DNA of 64,000 nt from Allantophomopsis cytisporea (taxonomy: Eukaryota > Ascomycota > Leotiomycetes > Phacidiales > Phacidiaceae), in the NCBI GenBank assembly GCA_024752435.1, contig CP103023.1:1116001-1180000 (forward strand), read 5' to 3'. Under the pieces are notes generated by a model. That model saw only the letters and a program-made list of their open reading frames with translations, was not told where the DNA came from and did not search any database. The position numbers and the translations under genes are program-made. Positions 33,635-45,063 of this stretch are shown here, piece after piece. Every line of letters starts with the position of its first letter. Positions within the stretch are counted from its first letter, which is position 1.

Positions 33635-36557
33635 ATGGTCAAGGTTCAAGGATTTCACGTGCTCTTCAATTCCATGCTCTATTCGAAGTACGATTTCATC
33701 ATGTTCTTTTTTAGTATCACCATCATTGCTTTTTCTCTTCTTTTCTGCTCCCTTTCCTCAATCCGAGTATCCTCTTCCTCTTCTGATCCTTGAGGGTTTT
33801 CACAGCTGTCAGTAAATTCCAATAGTTTCTCTTTCTCCCCCTTATCTCCCAAGCCTCCTAAGCCTCCTAAGTTTCATACCCAACTTGGAATGCAAGAGAG
33901 ATCAACACTAGAAGATGAAAGATTCAATATTGCGCCTACCTTCAAAATATCTGGCTAGCATGGATGTCATGACCGGCAAAACTATACCGATATGGAAAGT
34001 CTTCGGAGAGAAGTCGAAAGGAAGGCTAGGACTTCATAATACTTCTTCAAAGCGCTGTGTGTCCGTGTCTGTTGATGAAGTTGCCACTCCTACGAAGTCT
34101 AATTTGCTCTTTTCTGTCCACGTCTTTATTGCTTCCCCACTATGGTCGTTTTGTCACAAGCATTTTCTCATGCCATATCGGAAAGGCTTCTCGTAAATCC
34201 CCTTCCAAGTGGAAATCGTCAAAAGAAAAGTCTCGGTACAAGGCGGTTCATGTGACATTTTGAAGGTACACCCGGACTCGCCTCGACGTAAGGGACTGCT
34301 TGATTTTGAGATGGAGCAGCCTTGCACGACACAGTTACCGTTAGCTAGCTACAATGTCCGAGACATCAAGATGTTTAGAATGATGAACGGATGAGCAGAT
34401 GTCCAGATATCTGCCTTTCGTGGTACAAGGCCCATGGGCTTCATCAAAGTCTTACGGACTACAGGGTTGAAGTCCTCGTATCATGACACGCGAGACACAG
34501 AGTTCTTTCATCTGAAGTCATCACAGTTGTGCAAAAATACACTCGCAGACTCGATGTAAGTTGGCATCCTATTATTGCAGCTAGGGAGTGCTGGGAGTGC
34601 AGGAACATTCCGACTAACGTGGGGGAACCATGCAAAGCTCTGATCGCTATTCGGTACATATCAGAGGCAGCAAAACATCGTATCGGTATTGCTAAGAAAG
34701 TAAGAATTCCACACGAGACGAGAGGCTTGCACCTTGTTCAAAGTGTGTCCAAAATGGCACGGCTGTCTGGTGTGTCTGGTTCATCGGAATGGAATGTCAT
34801 GGCACATCGATAATGGGACACACAGTTCGTAAAGTGGTTGAGGAACAACAAGCACGAGAAGCACAACAAGCTTGCTTGTAAGTCACGAGCAAGAGGCAGA
34901 AGCGCATCCCTCTCGCTCGCTGCGATTTCAAGCATCTCAAGCCAAGAATCGTCCATAAAAGTCAAATTGGTAAATGAACTCGATCCATTCATTTTTAAGC
35001 TTGTACAACAATCTCACAGCGTTGCGCGCGGGAGCGATGCATGCTGATCATTGTGTGCCGCACGTCACACTCTGTCCATGCAGCGGCCCGTGACGCTGTC
35101 AAGAAGAAAGAAGGCTGTTGTTTCTTCCTATGCTTCTTATAGTATTCTTTGCAAAAGTCCCTTATTGGTTAGATCGAATCCCCCTTCACTAAATCAATCA
35201 GACAAACGAATGCCAACTTGACTTTTGTCTTACTCCCCGATCCGAAGTCTTCCCAAAATTCTTGCTACTATACGCGTCAATTGGCAATATGAATGTCCAC
35301 GTATATATTTTCTCCTCACTCACCGCCATCAATGGTCCTTGGAGAATCCTGGCAGAGACGGTCCCTGCAGCGCAAGAAGCGCTGTAAACACACCAAAACA
35401 CCATAATACCATGGCAAGGTACACACAGCCGTGCAGATGAAGCCTTCTCATATGCATATGCATTGCGGGTTAATGCAGCTGGATCAAGGCCAATCACGGC
35501 AACACATTCCACAAGTGTCGTGCAGCAAGTGTTTCAAGCTTGTTGGTTCGCATCCTGCCTCAGAGTTCAGGGGTGGAATTATCGAAAAAGGCGTTGGCAT
35601 TTGATATTGTAACATCGATGAAGAGCTGAAGCCCTTGGGACATGGGAGGCATGAGCCCCTGTGAGATCCATGAGCCTTTTCATCTCTGCGTGAAAGATCA
35701 GGTGCGTCAGGATGGGCCCTCCCCTGTACGCAAAGTACCTTTTACTGTACCTACTCAATCGACAAGAATCTATTCTGGTTTTCTGGAGTCAGTCGATCCG
35801 GATCCTCATTTTCAGGAAGGTGGTTGACATTCCGCCAATCATCGTTGTCCACGTCTGCGCCTTCAGCCAACCTTTGATGATCTCCCCAGCTTCATCTTGA
35901 AACCCTGCTTACCTGCCAATGTCTTTACATCTGGATTATTCGGCCAGGATAAGCGTCATAAGCAATAACAAGACGGACTACTTTTGTACACGGATCATCA
36001 TTCACTAGCTGTTCAGGGTACATGAAATATGCAAACCTGACGTCTGAACGCAACTGACGGAACGATTAGATGCATACTCATAGTCTGCCTTCAGGTGGTC
36101 AAGGCTAGACTATTCAACATATTGTCATCGTCAAGTTTACACGCGACGAACTTGTATCATATCATAACGGTTGTCTTACATGGCTCGTATGTAGAGAAGT
36201 GGTTTGTGGCTGCGTTCCGAAGCCGGTGTTCAAGTGGCGGCACGAGACGTTCCTACTACTTTGTACACACATACGGTACTGCGTACGTGAGAGCATCAAC
36301 ATGGTCAACATATGGATGAGCTGACTAGTTTGGCTCACAAGTCCCTCACTACCGACATAGTATGGCAGCCTACCATGGTATCACACAACCACACACCCAT
36401 ACATACACAAAAGAACCTCCTTAATAGGATTGGCAAGACGATGCATGTCGAATCCAAATGTCAACAACTCTGTAGTGATTGTGATTGTGATGATTAGGAT
36501 GATGAGGATGATGATCGCAGTCGGTCGATCATGGTTAGACTGGCTGTCGTTCACACA
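33635..36557. other. Gene-poor region, middle part
   Basis: About 2.9 kb with several 60-105-codon open frames (for example 33915-34196 and 34529-34813 plus strand, 35198-35512 minus strand). None shows a motif or start context that supports a gene. An ACGCGTCA site (35272-35279) fits the StuA consensus. Confidence 0.5.
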
Positions 36558-37093
36558 TCAATTAATATATCCATATGTACAGATTTTCTTGATAAGCGCC
36601 ACCAGAATCGGGGTTGTGTAAATGACAGGGTACAGGTGGCCTTGGGGATATCGGAAGTATGTGGACATGGCAAGTCTGGTAGTACAGCGAGTCTCTAGCG
36701 CATCGTTCACCGCTCTTCCATCGACCCTCCAGACCGATCCACCAGCCATACAACTCGTGAGGCGTGACTCCATGGCCCTTGTTGGGGAGGAATAGAGGAG
36801 GGTGGATGGGCAGGCGGCGAAGGGCTGTCGAGGGCGAGCAAATCTTGGCCTAGACACCCAGACAACAACGAAATAGGAGCAGCAGCCTCACCCGATTGTT
36901 ATCCACGAAGCAGAATAGTCTGAGAGTCTCACCGAAAAGTCCTTTCATGGGCTGATTTGCTTCTTCCCGATGCCTTGTGTTTGACATCATTTGTAACATT
37001 CTGTTCTTCATGCTCCTTATCTCCTACCCCTCTTCGGGGCTTCCAACGACGATGAAGCCGCTCGGCATTGTCCTCTTTGGGGGCCATTGCCAT
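36558..37093 (-). CDS. Possible small spliced gene, basic protein of unknown function
   Basis: Tentative two-exon model. Exon 1 (36933-37087, or from the in-frame ATG at 37093) encodes MAPKEDNAERLHRRWKPRRG and continues to RSKSAHERTF. The intron 36850-36932 has a good GTGAGA donor and TCTAG acceptor. Exon 2 (36558-36849) encodes RPRFARPRQPFAACPST .. FRYPQGHLYPVIYTTPILVA and ends YGYIN. The start context (GGCAATGGCC) is strong, and the 148-aa product (150 aa from 37093) is Arg/Lys-rich with a hydrophobic segment near the end. Codon choice looks fungal. No family is recognised. Overlapping frames on the same strand are also open, so this could be chance. Confidence 0.33.
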
Positions 37094-40000
37094 GGCCAGT
37101 CAAGGCCATTGAGTTCCCAATTTACAGTATCTCTTTGTATCAATACGCTCAGGCCCACTGGTCGCGACCGGAGAGGCCTCCAGATGGCTTGAAAAGAAAT
37201 GACCTTGAGAGCAAGCGTTGAGCCCTTAGGACGGAGTTGCATGCCACTTGTGGAGCCTAAGTCTTGAACTTTTGACGGGAGATTGAGTCTTTCACTTTTC
37301 CTTTCTTTTCCGAAGATGGTAAGGTGTCAGTGTTGGTGGCAGACGGGCGTGGCGGGCCGTTCTCAAGGTGGCGTGGAGTGGAGATCAAAAGGCGTGAAGG
37401 CGTGGAAGGATGTGATGGGTCGTGAGTGATGGGACTAGCAGAGGATGTGATTACTCGACCAAGTCTGAAGGATGGTGGAGAGAAAGGCGTGGGAGGAGGC
37501 ATAATGAGTAATGTTGGTGGATATTTTTTTATTTGGTTTTTTTTTCTTTTTTCTTTTTCTTTCTAATTCTGTGCTCCACAACTTACAGTAGTAATCATGG
37601 AAGGTTTTCACGAATAGCAAGCTTGCCACTGCTTGTCAGAATCATTGGGCAAAACTTTACTTGCGCAAATGATTGAATGTATGTGTACCATTGAGTACTA
37701 CTGCATCCTTACGGACTTGCCATCATTATCAGAAGTACCTTACCTACACTCTTGGATGTCTTGATGCACTCGCTGTGTATATGTCCGTAGATACATAGTA
37801 GAGCATGGAGTTGGAATTGTGTATGCAATTGGCAGAAGCGGGCAATCCGACTCAGACGAGGTTGGTAATGGGCGTGGTGGGGTCAGATTGGCACGTAGCG
37901 TCGAATGTTGGTGGCGGTCCCTCCCGTAGTGGTCCGCTCACCAGTCTTGAATTTTTATGGGATTTTACTTTTTAATTTTCCACTTTTTCTATTCCCAATT
38001 TTCCTAATTGTTCTTTTCCCTTGTTTCTTATCTTTCTTTCTTTTTATTTCCTTCTTATTTCCATGCTCCTTTTCCTTTTTGTTCTCTCTTTTTCCCTTCC
38101 CTTTTTTATTTTTATTTTTTTATTTTTAATTGGCCCACCCTGCCTCGTACATGAGGTCAAGATGTGGCCGTGTGTTTGTAGTATGTATTTGGGTAGTGTG
38201 TCCTCAGTGTTCCGTGCGCAGACACAACATTTGTGGATACGGCACGAAATCCACGATTAGTGCCATTTCTCCACAAATGTTCATATCCAAGTCGAAGTGA
38301 AAGCCTCAAAAGTACGGAGTAGATGCTCATATCTACGATAGTCTACTCCGTACTACACACTTACAGTCTCCATCTAGTATGTATGTAGCACCCTGGTTTT
38401 AACGGTATCAGTATCATTACTGCGCGATCGTCGAGGCTTCATCAACCACTTATAGAACGGCTATGTACGTACATATGTACACACATACAGTAGCGAGTAC
38501 TCACTCTACCTATATGGGAAATTATCGACCTCAAAATACCATGGACACGGACATACTCTACTCCAGTCTCCATAGCACGGGTAGTATTCCGGCGGCGGCG
38601 GCGAACCCCAAGTATGTAGGCCCTTCATGCTTCGCGCAAGGCTATCGTGCCTACACACTCGGTCCCTTAACATGCACAAGTACAATGGCTGTCTTGGGAC
38701 AGTATCCCGAAGCATCAACTACCGACTGATATCCAATCTCCCCTTCTTTGGATGCTTTTTGTTTTTTCTTCACGACCGAGGGCAAGAATGGGGTGGGCTG
38801 CTGGTAACATGGAATGCATGCCTTTTGCACCGTGGGAATTACGAACGTCAGGCATGGCCACCGACGGATATGGAACGCTGGTGTTTGGCTAGTAGCCATC
38901 GTGATCTTCACGAGGGCGTCAAAGTCACGTCAGAAAAACCATCCACGGCTGTTCCTGCCTCCCTTCTACCGCGTAGTCCAAAGTATAATAGATTGTGCTG
39001 ATGCCAGATGGGCGTCAGCATAGATACCCTACCTTCGTAGGTGTTGCCTCGGGCAGATATCAGCACGGAAGCGAAGGCTCACATTGACAGGCAAAGGATC
39101 AATGAGAGGTTGTTCCTCTCTGGCGGGTACAGATACGACAAGGGCCAGATGCCCAGAGCGAAGAGAGAAGTAAGAATAGTACGAAGCACAGCGAGTCGAG
39201 GGTTGCCAATATGCACAATCTAACTGAGTCTCCGCCCAAAAATCCCAACAAAAGCAGTCATGTGCTGTGTGCTTCGTCGATCGTGTGTCTTTTCCCTTTC
39301 TCCTTTTGACTTTAATTATCTCGGAAATGGGGACCAGAATGCAGATATTTCGCAACTTTCGAGTGTCTTTGTGTCTCTCTCTTCTCCGGCTTTTAACTTT
39401 TTGTTCCGTGAGGATTCAGTATATGTATGTATGCTGTACATATTTTAGGTACATATAATCTGTTGCACGCTACAAAGTCAGAAACGGCTCCCAAAAGGGT
39501 GTGTGCATGTACGTGTTAAAGTGTACATACTAGACAGACAGATAGACATGTGAATACAAGTAAGTGGATGTCATTTCGGACACTCTACTGAGTGCAGCGG
39601 AGTAAAAGTAACGATTTCTGACAAGGGAGGGCAAGAGGAGCATCAATACCCTGCTAGTGGTAATAGATATATGTTGTAAGGTAGTTTAGTCAGTACCTAG
39701 TGTCTAATGTGCCATGGCGGGCTTGTATGTCGGCATGCTATGGGCATGTTCTGTAATGTATGTAACAAAAGTCAGTTTACTACTGTACGGACTGCGTACA
39801 TTCGGACTATGCTTTTTGCAGGGGCAGGCTGGGGCGCGTGAAGCACAACATACTTGCGTTCAGAGTGGGCGTAAGTGCGGATGCAGGTGCGGGAATGAGT
39901 ACGATTGATGCAACGGATCTGACATGGGAAGAACTGCTTGCTGCTGCTGTTACTACTCTACTGTAGGATTGGAATATGATAGTATTATGATATCCTATGA

Positions 40001-41825
40001 TATGACGTGCGTGGTCCATTGAGGCGAGAAGGAATAAGACCTTGCAGAAAGTATTCAACACGCCTTATTAGACCGAGTGAATCATGAGAGAAAGAAATTG
40101 GGGGTCCACCAGTTATTACGAATTCTGGTAGCAGTGTACGGAATTAGTATGAAAGAGGGGGGGAGGAGGAACGAAAAGAGGACATCTTGGTTACGAAATA
40201 TGAGGGTTTTTCGGCGAAAAGGGTTGGGGGTTCAAAGTTGATTGAAGGATTGAAATCTGTAATGGACACGATGGATGGTTGTATCCCGAAGAGGGTGTAT
40301 TGATATGGGAGATGAGAGGAGACGAGAGAAAAGGGTAGGAGAGGGGATTGGGAGGGGAGTGAGAGGAGGAAATGTTGTGTGAGAGGGGGGGAAGGGGTTG
40401 GGGGGGATCGAAGGAGGGGGGAGGGGGGAAGATGAGAGTTGTGAGAGAATGAGGGAGATAGAAAATGTGAGTGTAAGTATCAGACCAGAGTGGTGGGTAA
40501 GAGTGATAATCAAGTCGAGCTGTGAGATCATAACGATTTAAGGTCCTTACGCGGAGTTTTCTGTATGGAGGAGAATAATAGAATTTCCTTAGACTAACTA
40601 CTCGTAAATTGTGGTATAACGAACACTTTCTCACTCACTCACCATCTATCTCTCTGTCTCCCTCAACCCAACTAAATACTGTTGTCCTCCACTGGCGCAG
40701 TGTCCCCTCCGAAAGGCCTTGAAACGGCTTTTTCATACTGCAAGGAGCTGCGACGGGATCTTGCATAATGCATATCGATTATTCAAATCCATATCGGGCG
40801 ATGCATCAATTTCTGCGAACCATTCTCTAGTGTGCTGCTTCCTCTAAATGTCTGTCATTAACGAGTCAGTCGAGCCTTAACCTCTTTTCCGACTCTCGCA
40901 GAAATAAGTGTATCAGACTCTTCAATATTGTTGTTTATGCTTTGTCTATAATTGCGAATACGAGATCGTACGATAGGGATGACCTCGAGAGAGTATCATC
41001 GTGATCATTATCATCATCATTATCGTTCTCCATCTTCGGTGATTCCCGGGAATCTGACTGGATCTCAAGAGTATATGTCGTAAACTCGTGATAGTCGATT
41101 TGTATCAAGGAAATGGTTTCTTTACGAAAACGGCATGAGCTCATTAATTCTAAGTCCAAAACATCATCACATGGATAGACTTCTATGTTTCTTTGATTCA
41201 TCAAGCCATTGTATTGTCTCCTGATCTTAATACCTCTCTACTCGCTTTCTCCTGACATGTGAGTTATTCAAGTGCTGAGACATATATGTATCACAGAGAT
41301 GATATTTCTGCGAGAATCGCAAACTCTTGAGCAAGCGTTAAGCCTTAGGAAACACATGTCCAAATCGTGGGGACTGGGCGCTTATTGTCCGGAATGTAGA
41401 GCTTCGAGCTTTCTTCCGGGTTATAAATCTTTTTATATCGACTCGTATCTAATAGTCCTCCTCTATGCATATGTAAGTGTTGAGAGGTCTAAGTGATTTA
41501 ATTGGAAGATGTGGATATACGAAGATACGAGCTGGTATTGAAAGCTTTGTAATTTTATTCTCGTTATTCTTGATTACAATCTCGAGTACGATCTCGAGCT
41601 ATTTGCAGATTTCATCATAAATTTGGGCCCTGTTTTTCTTGGCTTTAAATCCAGTTGCTCTACGAGAGTTATCTTTTGAAGCCGACGTGGGAGTGGTGAC
41701 GACTTTCATGCCTCAGGCAAATATACTTTACGCATGCAAAGATCTCGCACGTGCTTTCGTGTTAATGCATCATCGCGCGTCGCGAATAATCAACACAGCA
41801 ACAACAACAAACTTCTGAGTTGTGC
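37094..41825. other. Gene-poor region, right part, up to the BRCT gene
   Basis: About 4.7 kb. An 81-codon Pro/Ser-rich frame on the minus strand (37257-37502, MPPPTPFSPPSFRLGR start) and an 82-codon one (38651-38899, minus) are the best open frames but lack further support. T-rich tracts lie at 37527-37565 and 37960-38130. A 13-bp inverted repeat carrying the TACGGAGTA motif is at 38311-38354. The right end must hold the promoter of the BRCT gene. Confidence 0.5.
38311..38354. repeat. 13-bp perfect inverted repeat with 18-bp loop
   Basis: AGTACGGAGTAGA (38311-38323) is exactly complementary to TCTACTCCGTACT (38342-38354). Each arm contains one copy of the recurrent TACGGAGTA motif. Confidence 0.9.
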
Positions 41826-42654
41826 ATGATGGCACCGACGAAACCATCCATACCTGCAGCTGCAGAGCCAAAATACTCCAACCACTTTGATGCGTGGAAC
41901 ACTTCAGCCTCGGGGCACCAGAAGGCTGAAAATCGCATAGGTGGAAGTATCGGATGGCGAGAATCGAGGACAATGAAATTATCGGATCAATTTTGCGGTG
42001 GAAAAGGAGGTGGAAAAAGGATTTCGGACCAGGTTGGCGCCGGATCAAAGGATTGGGATACAAAAGCGAAAGCTATTATTCCGAAAGATGTCAGAGCTAG
42101 GACAAAATACAGTGTTGCGGATATGCTGATGGCGCAGAATACTAAGCCGTTAATGACAGAAGGAAAAGTGAATGAATCAGAAACAAAGAAGGACGAGGTG
42201 AATGAGAGCAAGAGAGGTATATTTGATGGTCTTGTAATCTATATCAATGGCAGTACATACCCTTTGATATCTGATCACAAGTTGAAGCATCTCTTAGCAG
42301 AAAATGGAGCCAAAGTATCCATACACTTGGGGAGGAAGCAAGTCACTCATGTCATCCTTGGTCGTCCCAATGGACAAGAGTCTGGTGTCACTAACGGTGC
42401 TGGCGGCGGTTTGGCAGCGACCAAGATTCAGAAAGAAATCAAGAGAGTTGGTGGATGCGGTGTAAAATATGTTGTCGTTGACTGGTAAGAATTTTATATG
42501 TGAAAGTCTCGATTGACGCTGATTGTAATTCAGGGTATTGGAGAGTATTAGAACTGGAAAAAGACTTCCTGAAGTACGGTTCGAGAATCTTCATCTTGCT
42601 CCTAAGAACCAGAGGAGTGTTTATAGCATATTTCAATCGATGAGTAGCACTTGA
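41826..42654 (+). CDS. Single-BRCT-domain protein
   Basis: Exons 41826-42484 and 42534-42654 give 259 aa; the intron 42485-42533 (GTAAGA..TTCAG) splits the Trp codon of VVDWVLES. The N-terminal ~130 residues are polar and look unstructured, though conserved-looking pieces occur (AEPKYSNHFDAWNTSASGHQ, IGWRESRTMKLSDQF). The C-terminal ~110 residues form a BRCT domain: GIFDGLVIYINGST, KLKHLLAENGAKVS, VTHVILG, and the diagnostic Trp in KYVVVDWVLESIRTGKRL. This BRCT most resembles that of Rev1 (GVVIYINGYT-like), but no polymerase domain follows, so it is a stand-alone protein, probably binding a phosphorylated DNA-repair partner. Two adjacent ATGs occur (41826, 41829). It is divergent from stuA across the desert. 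Confidence 0.82.
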
Positions 42655-43801
42655 AGTGCTTGTTTGGACAGTTTGGGGTATTTCATACATCTTTCACGGC
42701 ACTGCTTCCTATGCCATGCTATTCTTGTTGGAGATAGTTTTGTTAGCATAGGCCTGGAGTTACTGTAGGAGTTTATGGAACGGTCAAATGGTGGCATATT
42801 CTCTTAGGTGGCTTTTTGTCTTGTTTAGGGAGGCTCTTTTCTCTCAATTCCTAGGTTTTGCTTAACACTTGGTTTGATGGTTGGTTTATGCATACAACTT
42901 GGCTAAGGGACCGCAAGCACTCCGATTTTGAGTGGAAAAGCAATACTTAAGGGAGAGAAAGGGGTATAAGGGAAGCGAGACATATATGCTATGGTAGATC
43001 TCCTGCTGGACCCCGGTGGGACTAGGGAAAGCGCAGGGCCGTAGCATAGAGCGCATGCCTTCAGACCCGCGAGCTCTCTCGGATCCGGTGTCAGTCGCTC
43101 GGCGCTCTGACAGTCTACAGTACATAACTGCGGCGGCTCTTTTTCACCCTAATTAGGAGTTAGTGAATGAATATTTAAGAAATCAATTGGCAGTCGAGAA
43201 CTGATGTATTTAGAAGTTGTGAGATATTTTTGAACGATTGATTACTTTCAGCTCCAGAAGTTTCGTAGCTGTGCAATTATTACGCATTCTGAAATTATAC
43301 AACTCGACAAAATTTCCTAATCGAAATGAACCGTTCATTTTTTCAGTGCTGCCTGGATGGGCTAGCTTGCTTCGTGCGTTCTCTTACTGGAGTTGTTCCT
43401 TCTTTTTATAATAGTTTCGTGCGCGATCACGTACAAAATTTCCTCCGACTACGACAACGAGCTCGCCAGACACAGTCAACCCGCATTCTCAATTGTTCGA
43501 AATTCTAATTTCTCCTCAGTATGCACACTCTATGGAAAATCCTATAGCTAGGATAGTGGGATTGTCAGATATCCTCAATCCAAAGCGTCGTTGCTGTCGC
43601 CCTTCTCACATCTGTTGTGATTCCGGAGATCACTTGTTTCGAGTCCCCATGGAATTATCCAGCTCCATTGGACTGATTGCTTGAACGGTATGTTACATCT
43701 TGTTTATTCTTTTCAGCACAAATACATCTTCTATTTTGAATGATACTAATATGTTGAATGATGATCAGAAGCACCCTCAGTAGACCGTTAAGCTTCTCAA
43801 T
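42655..43801. other. Intergenic region upstream of the zinc-finger relic
   Basis: About 1.1 kb with no supported gene. A possible intron-like stretch (43689-43768, GTATGT..TACTAAT..ATCAG) immediately precedes the relic, so the decayed gene may once have begun further left. Confidence 0.45.
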
Positions 43802-45063
43802 GGCAAACAGAAGTGCCAAGTTGCCGGCTGTTCTTTAGCCAACAAGTCTCTCTCTATGGCACTCATTCATCTCAAGTCCAAGCACATACTTGGGGGCCTC
43901 CGCTGGTATTGCGGCTCAAACAATTGCGAAGGAAGGTCAAGAACAAGACAGCAGCCCTTCAGAAGCACATCGAAAAATACCACGTGGACGATGTCGCTGC
44001 CGTCCTTGCGGACGCATTCTTGGCCTATCCTGCAGGGATGGAGGAGCACTTCCGACCGGGTCACAAATTCTCAACCGACCCCCTCTCCCATGAGTGTACG
44101 CGGACACAAGTGCACCAATTCATCCTACGTGGGTAGATGAATTTACTGCCGCTGCCCATGGGAGAAAGAAGGGCGAGGAAGAGTACAAATGTGAGAGGTG
44201 CAAGGGGTCGTATGAGTGGATTGGACACTTGGTTGTCCATTTTTTGGTTGAACACGAGGGTGTCGTTGCAATGTGCCCGGTGGGGTGTTCAGACGTCACA
44301 TTTACAGTGCTTCGGGATGTCGGTCTACACGGTGCTAAGGTACATGGAAATAATCTGAAGACATCAACTGGGATTGGGGCTGAAATCAAGGACCCTGGTA
44401 CAATGGAAGCATGCCTCCAGGCTCACAAATTCAATCTTTCGGATCTGGGCAAGAAAATGGCAGCTAAACTCCGCAAGGAGCCACAGAACATCTGGTATCT
44501 TGATACCGAAGTAACCGTCGCTCGGAAAGAACCTGGCATGGAGGGCCTCTTGCTAAAGATTGCCGCGGTCCGCGGAGATGGTACGATCGCCATCAACACT
44601 CTTGTGAATTGGGGGATATCTATAGCCGATATATACAAGAAGTATGCTCCTAGTGCAAAGGACCACTTCCCGGCTCAGACCGTTAGAAAGGTTATTGGAC
44701 CTCCCTCTTCCAAGTTTGTTGATGGCATGACGCCATTTCAAGTGATTCAGGCTCTAAAGGAGGCTGGCATGAACAGCAATACAACCATCGTGAAGTGGTC
44801 GAACTCCCGGTTCGACTGGCATGCCCTTTGACGCTTCATGGAGAAGGCGGGAGACACAAGTGTTCTCCCTGATAAGAGTGTCGGCTGGCTCTTTCAATTT
44901 GAGTGGCGCAACATGCTGCCGGGCCTGGAGACAATGAAACTGGAAGATAGTTACCCCCTTATCTTTCCAAACAGCGACTTGATCGGCAAGAACCATCGAG
45001 CAACGCCGGTCATCAAAATGCTCAAGGCGATGGTGGAAAAGTACTTTGAGATTTGCAAGTAAA
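43802..45063 (+). pseudogene. Decayed C2H2 zinc-finger / DEDDh exonuclease-like gene
   Basis: Reading across three frames reveals one ancestral protein. Frame one gives finger 1 (CQVAGC .. HLKSKH) and the start of finger 2 (CGSNNC); a frameshift near 43935 leads to its end (HIEKYH). A second frameshift near 44090 leads to a long frame with finger 3 (CERC .. HFLVEH) and finger 4 (CPVGC .. HGAKVH). An exonuclease-like core follows: motif I WYLDTEVTV (D-x-E) and motif II WSNSRFDWHAL. An in-frame TGA at 44829-44831, probably a mutated CGA, interrupts it, and the same frame then continues to HRATPVIKML, where the acidic residue expected in motif III is Val. The frame closes at 45061-45063. Two frameshifts and a stop make it a pseudogene. 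No terminal repeats or transposase were seen. Family assignment rests on motif spacing only. Confidence 0.7.

Noticed and set aside
37024..37242. 72-codon minus-strand frame (MQLRPKGST start)
   Set aside because: Overlaps the better-supported two-exon model on the same strand, and lacks a splice partner in phase.
38627..39001. 124-codon plus-strand frame opposite an 82-codon minus-strand frame
   Set aside because: Both strands are open over the same interval, which suggests low stop density rather than a gene. No motif on either strand.
40381..40430. G-rich runs on the plus strand (possible G-quadruplex)
   Set aside because: Several G runs of 4-7 occur, but they are embedded in general purine-rich sequence. 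Nothing indicates a conserved or functional element.
40935..41204. Asp-rich minus-strand frame near the BRCT gene
   Set aside because: AT-rich codons, acidic run from GAT/AAT repeats and no family likeness.
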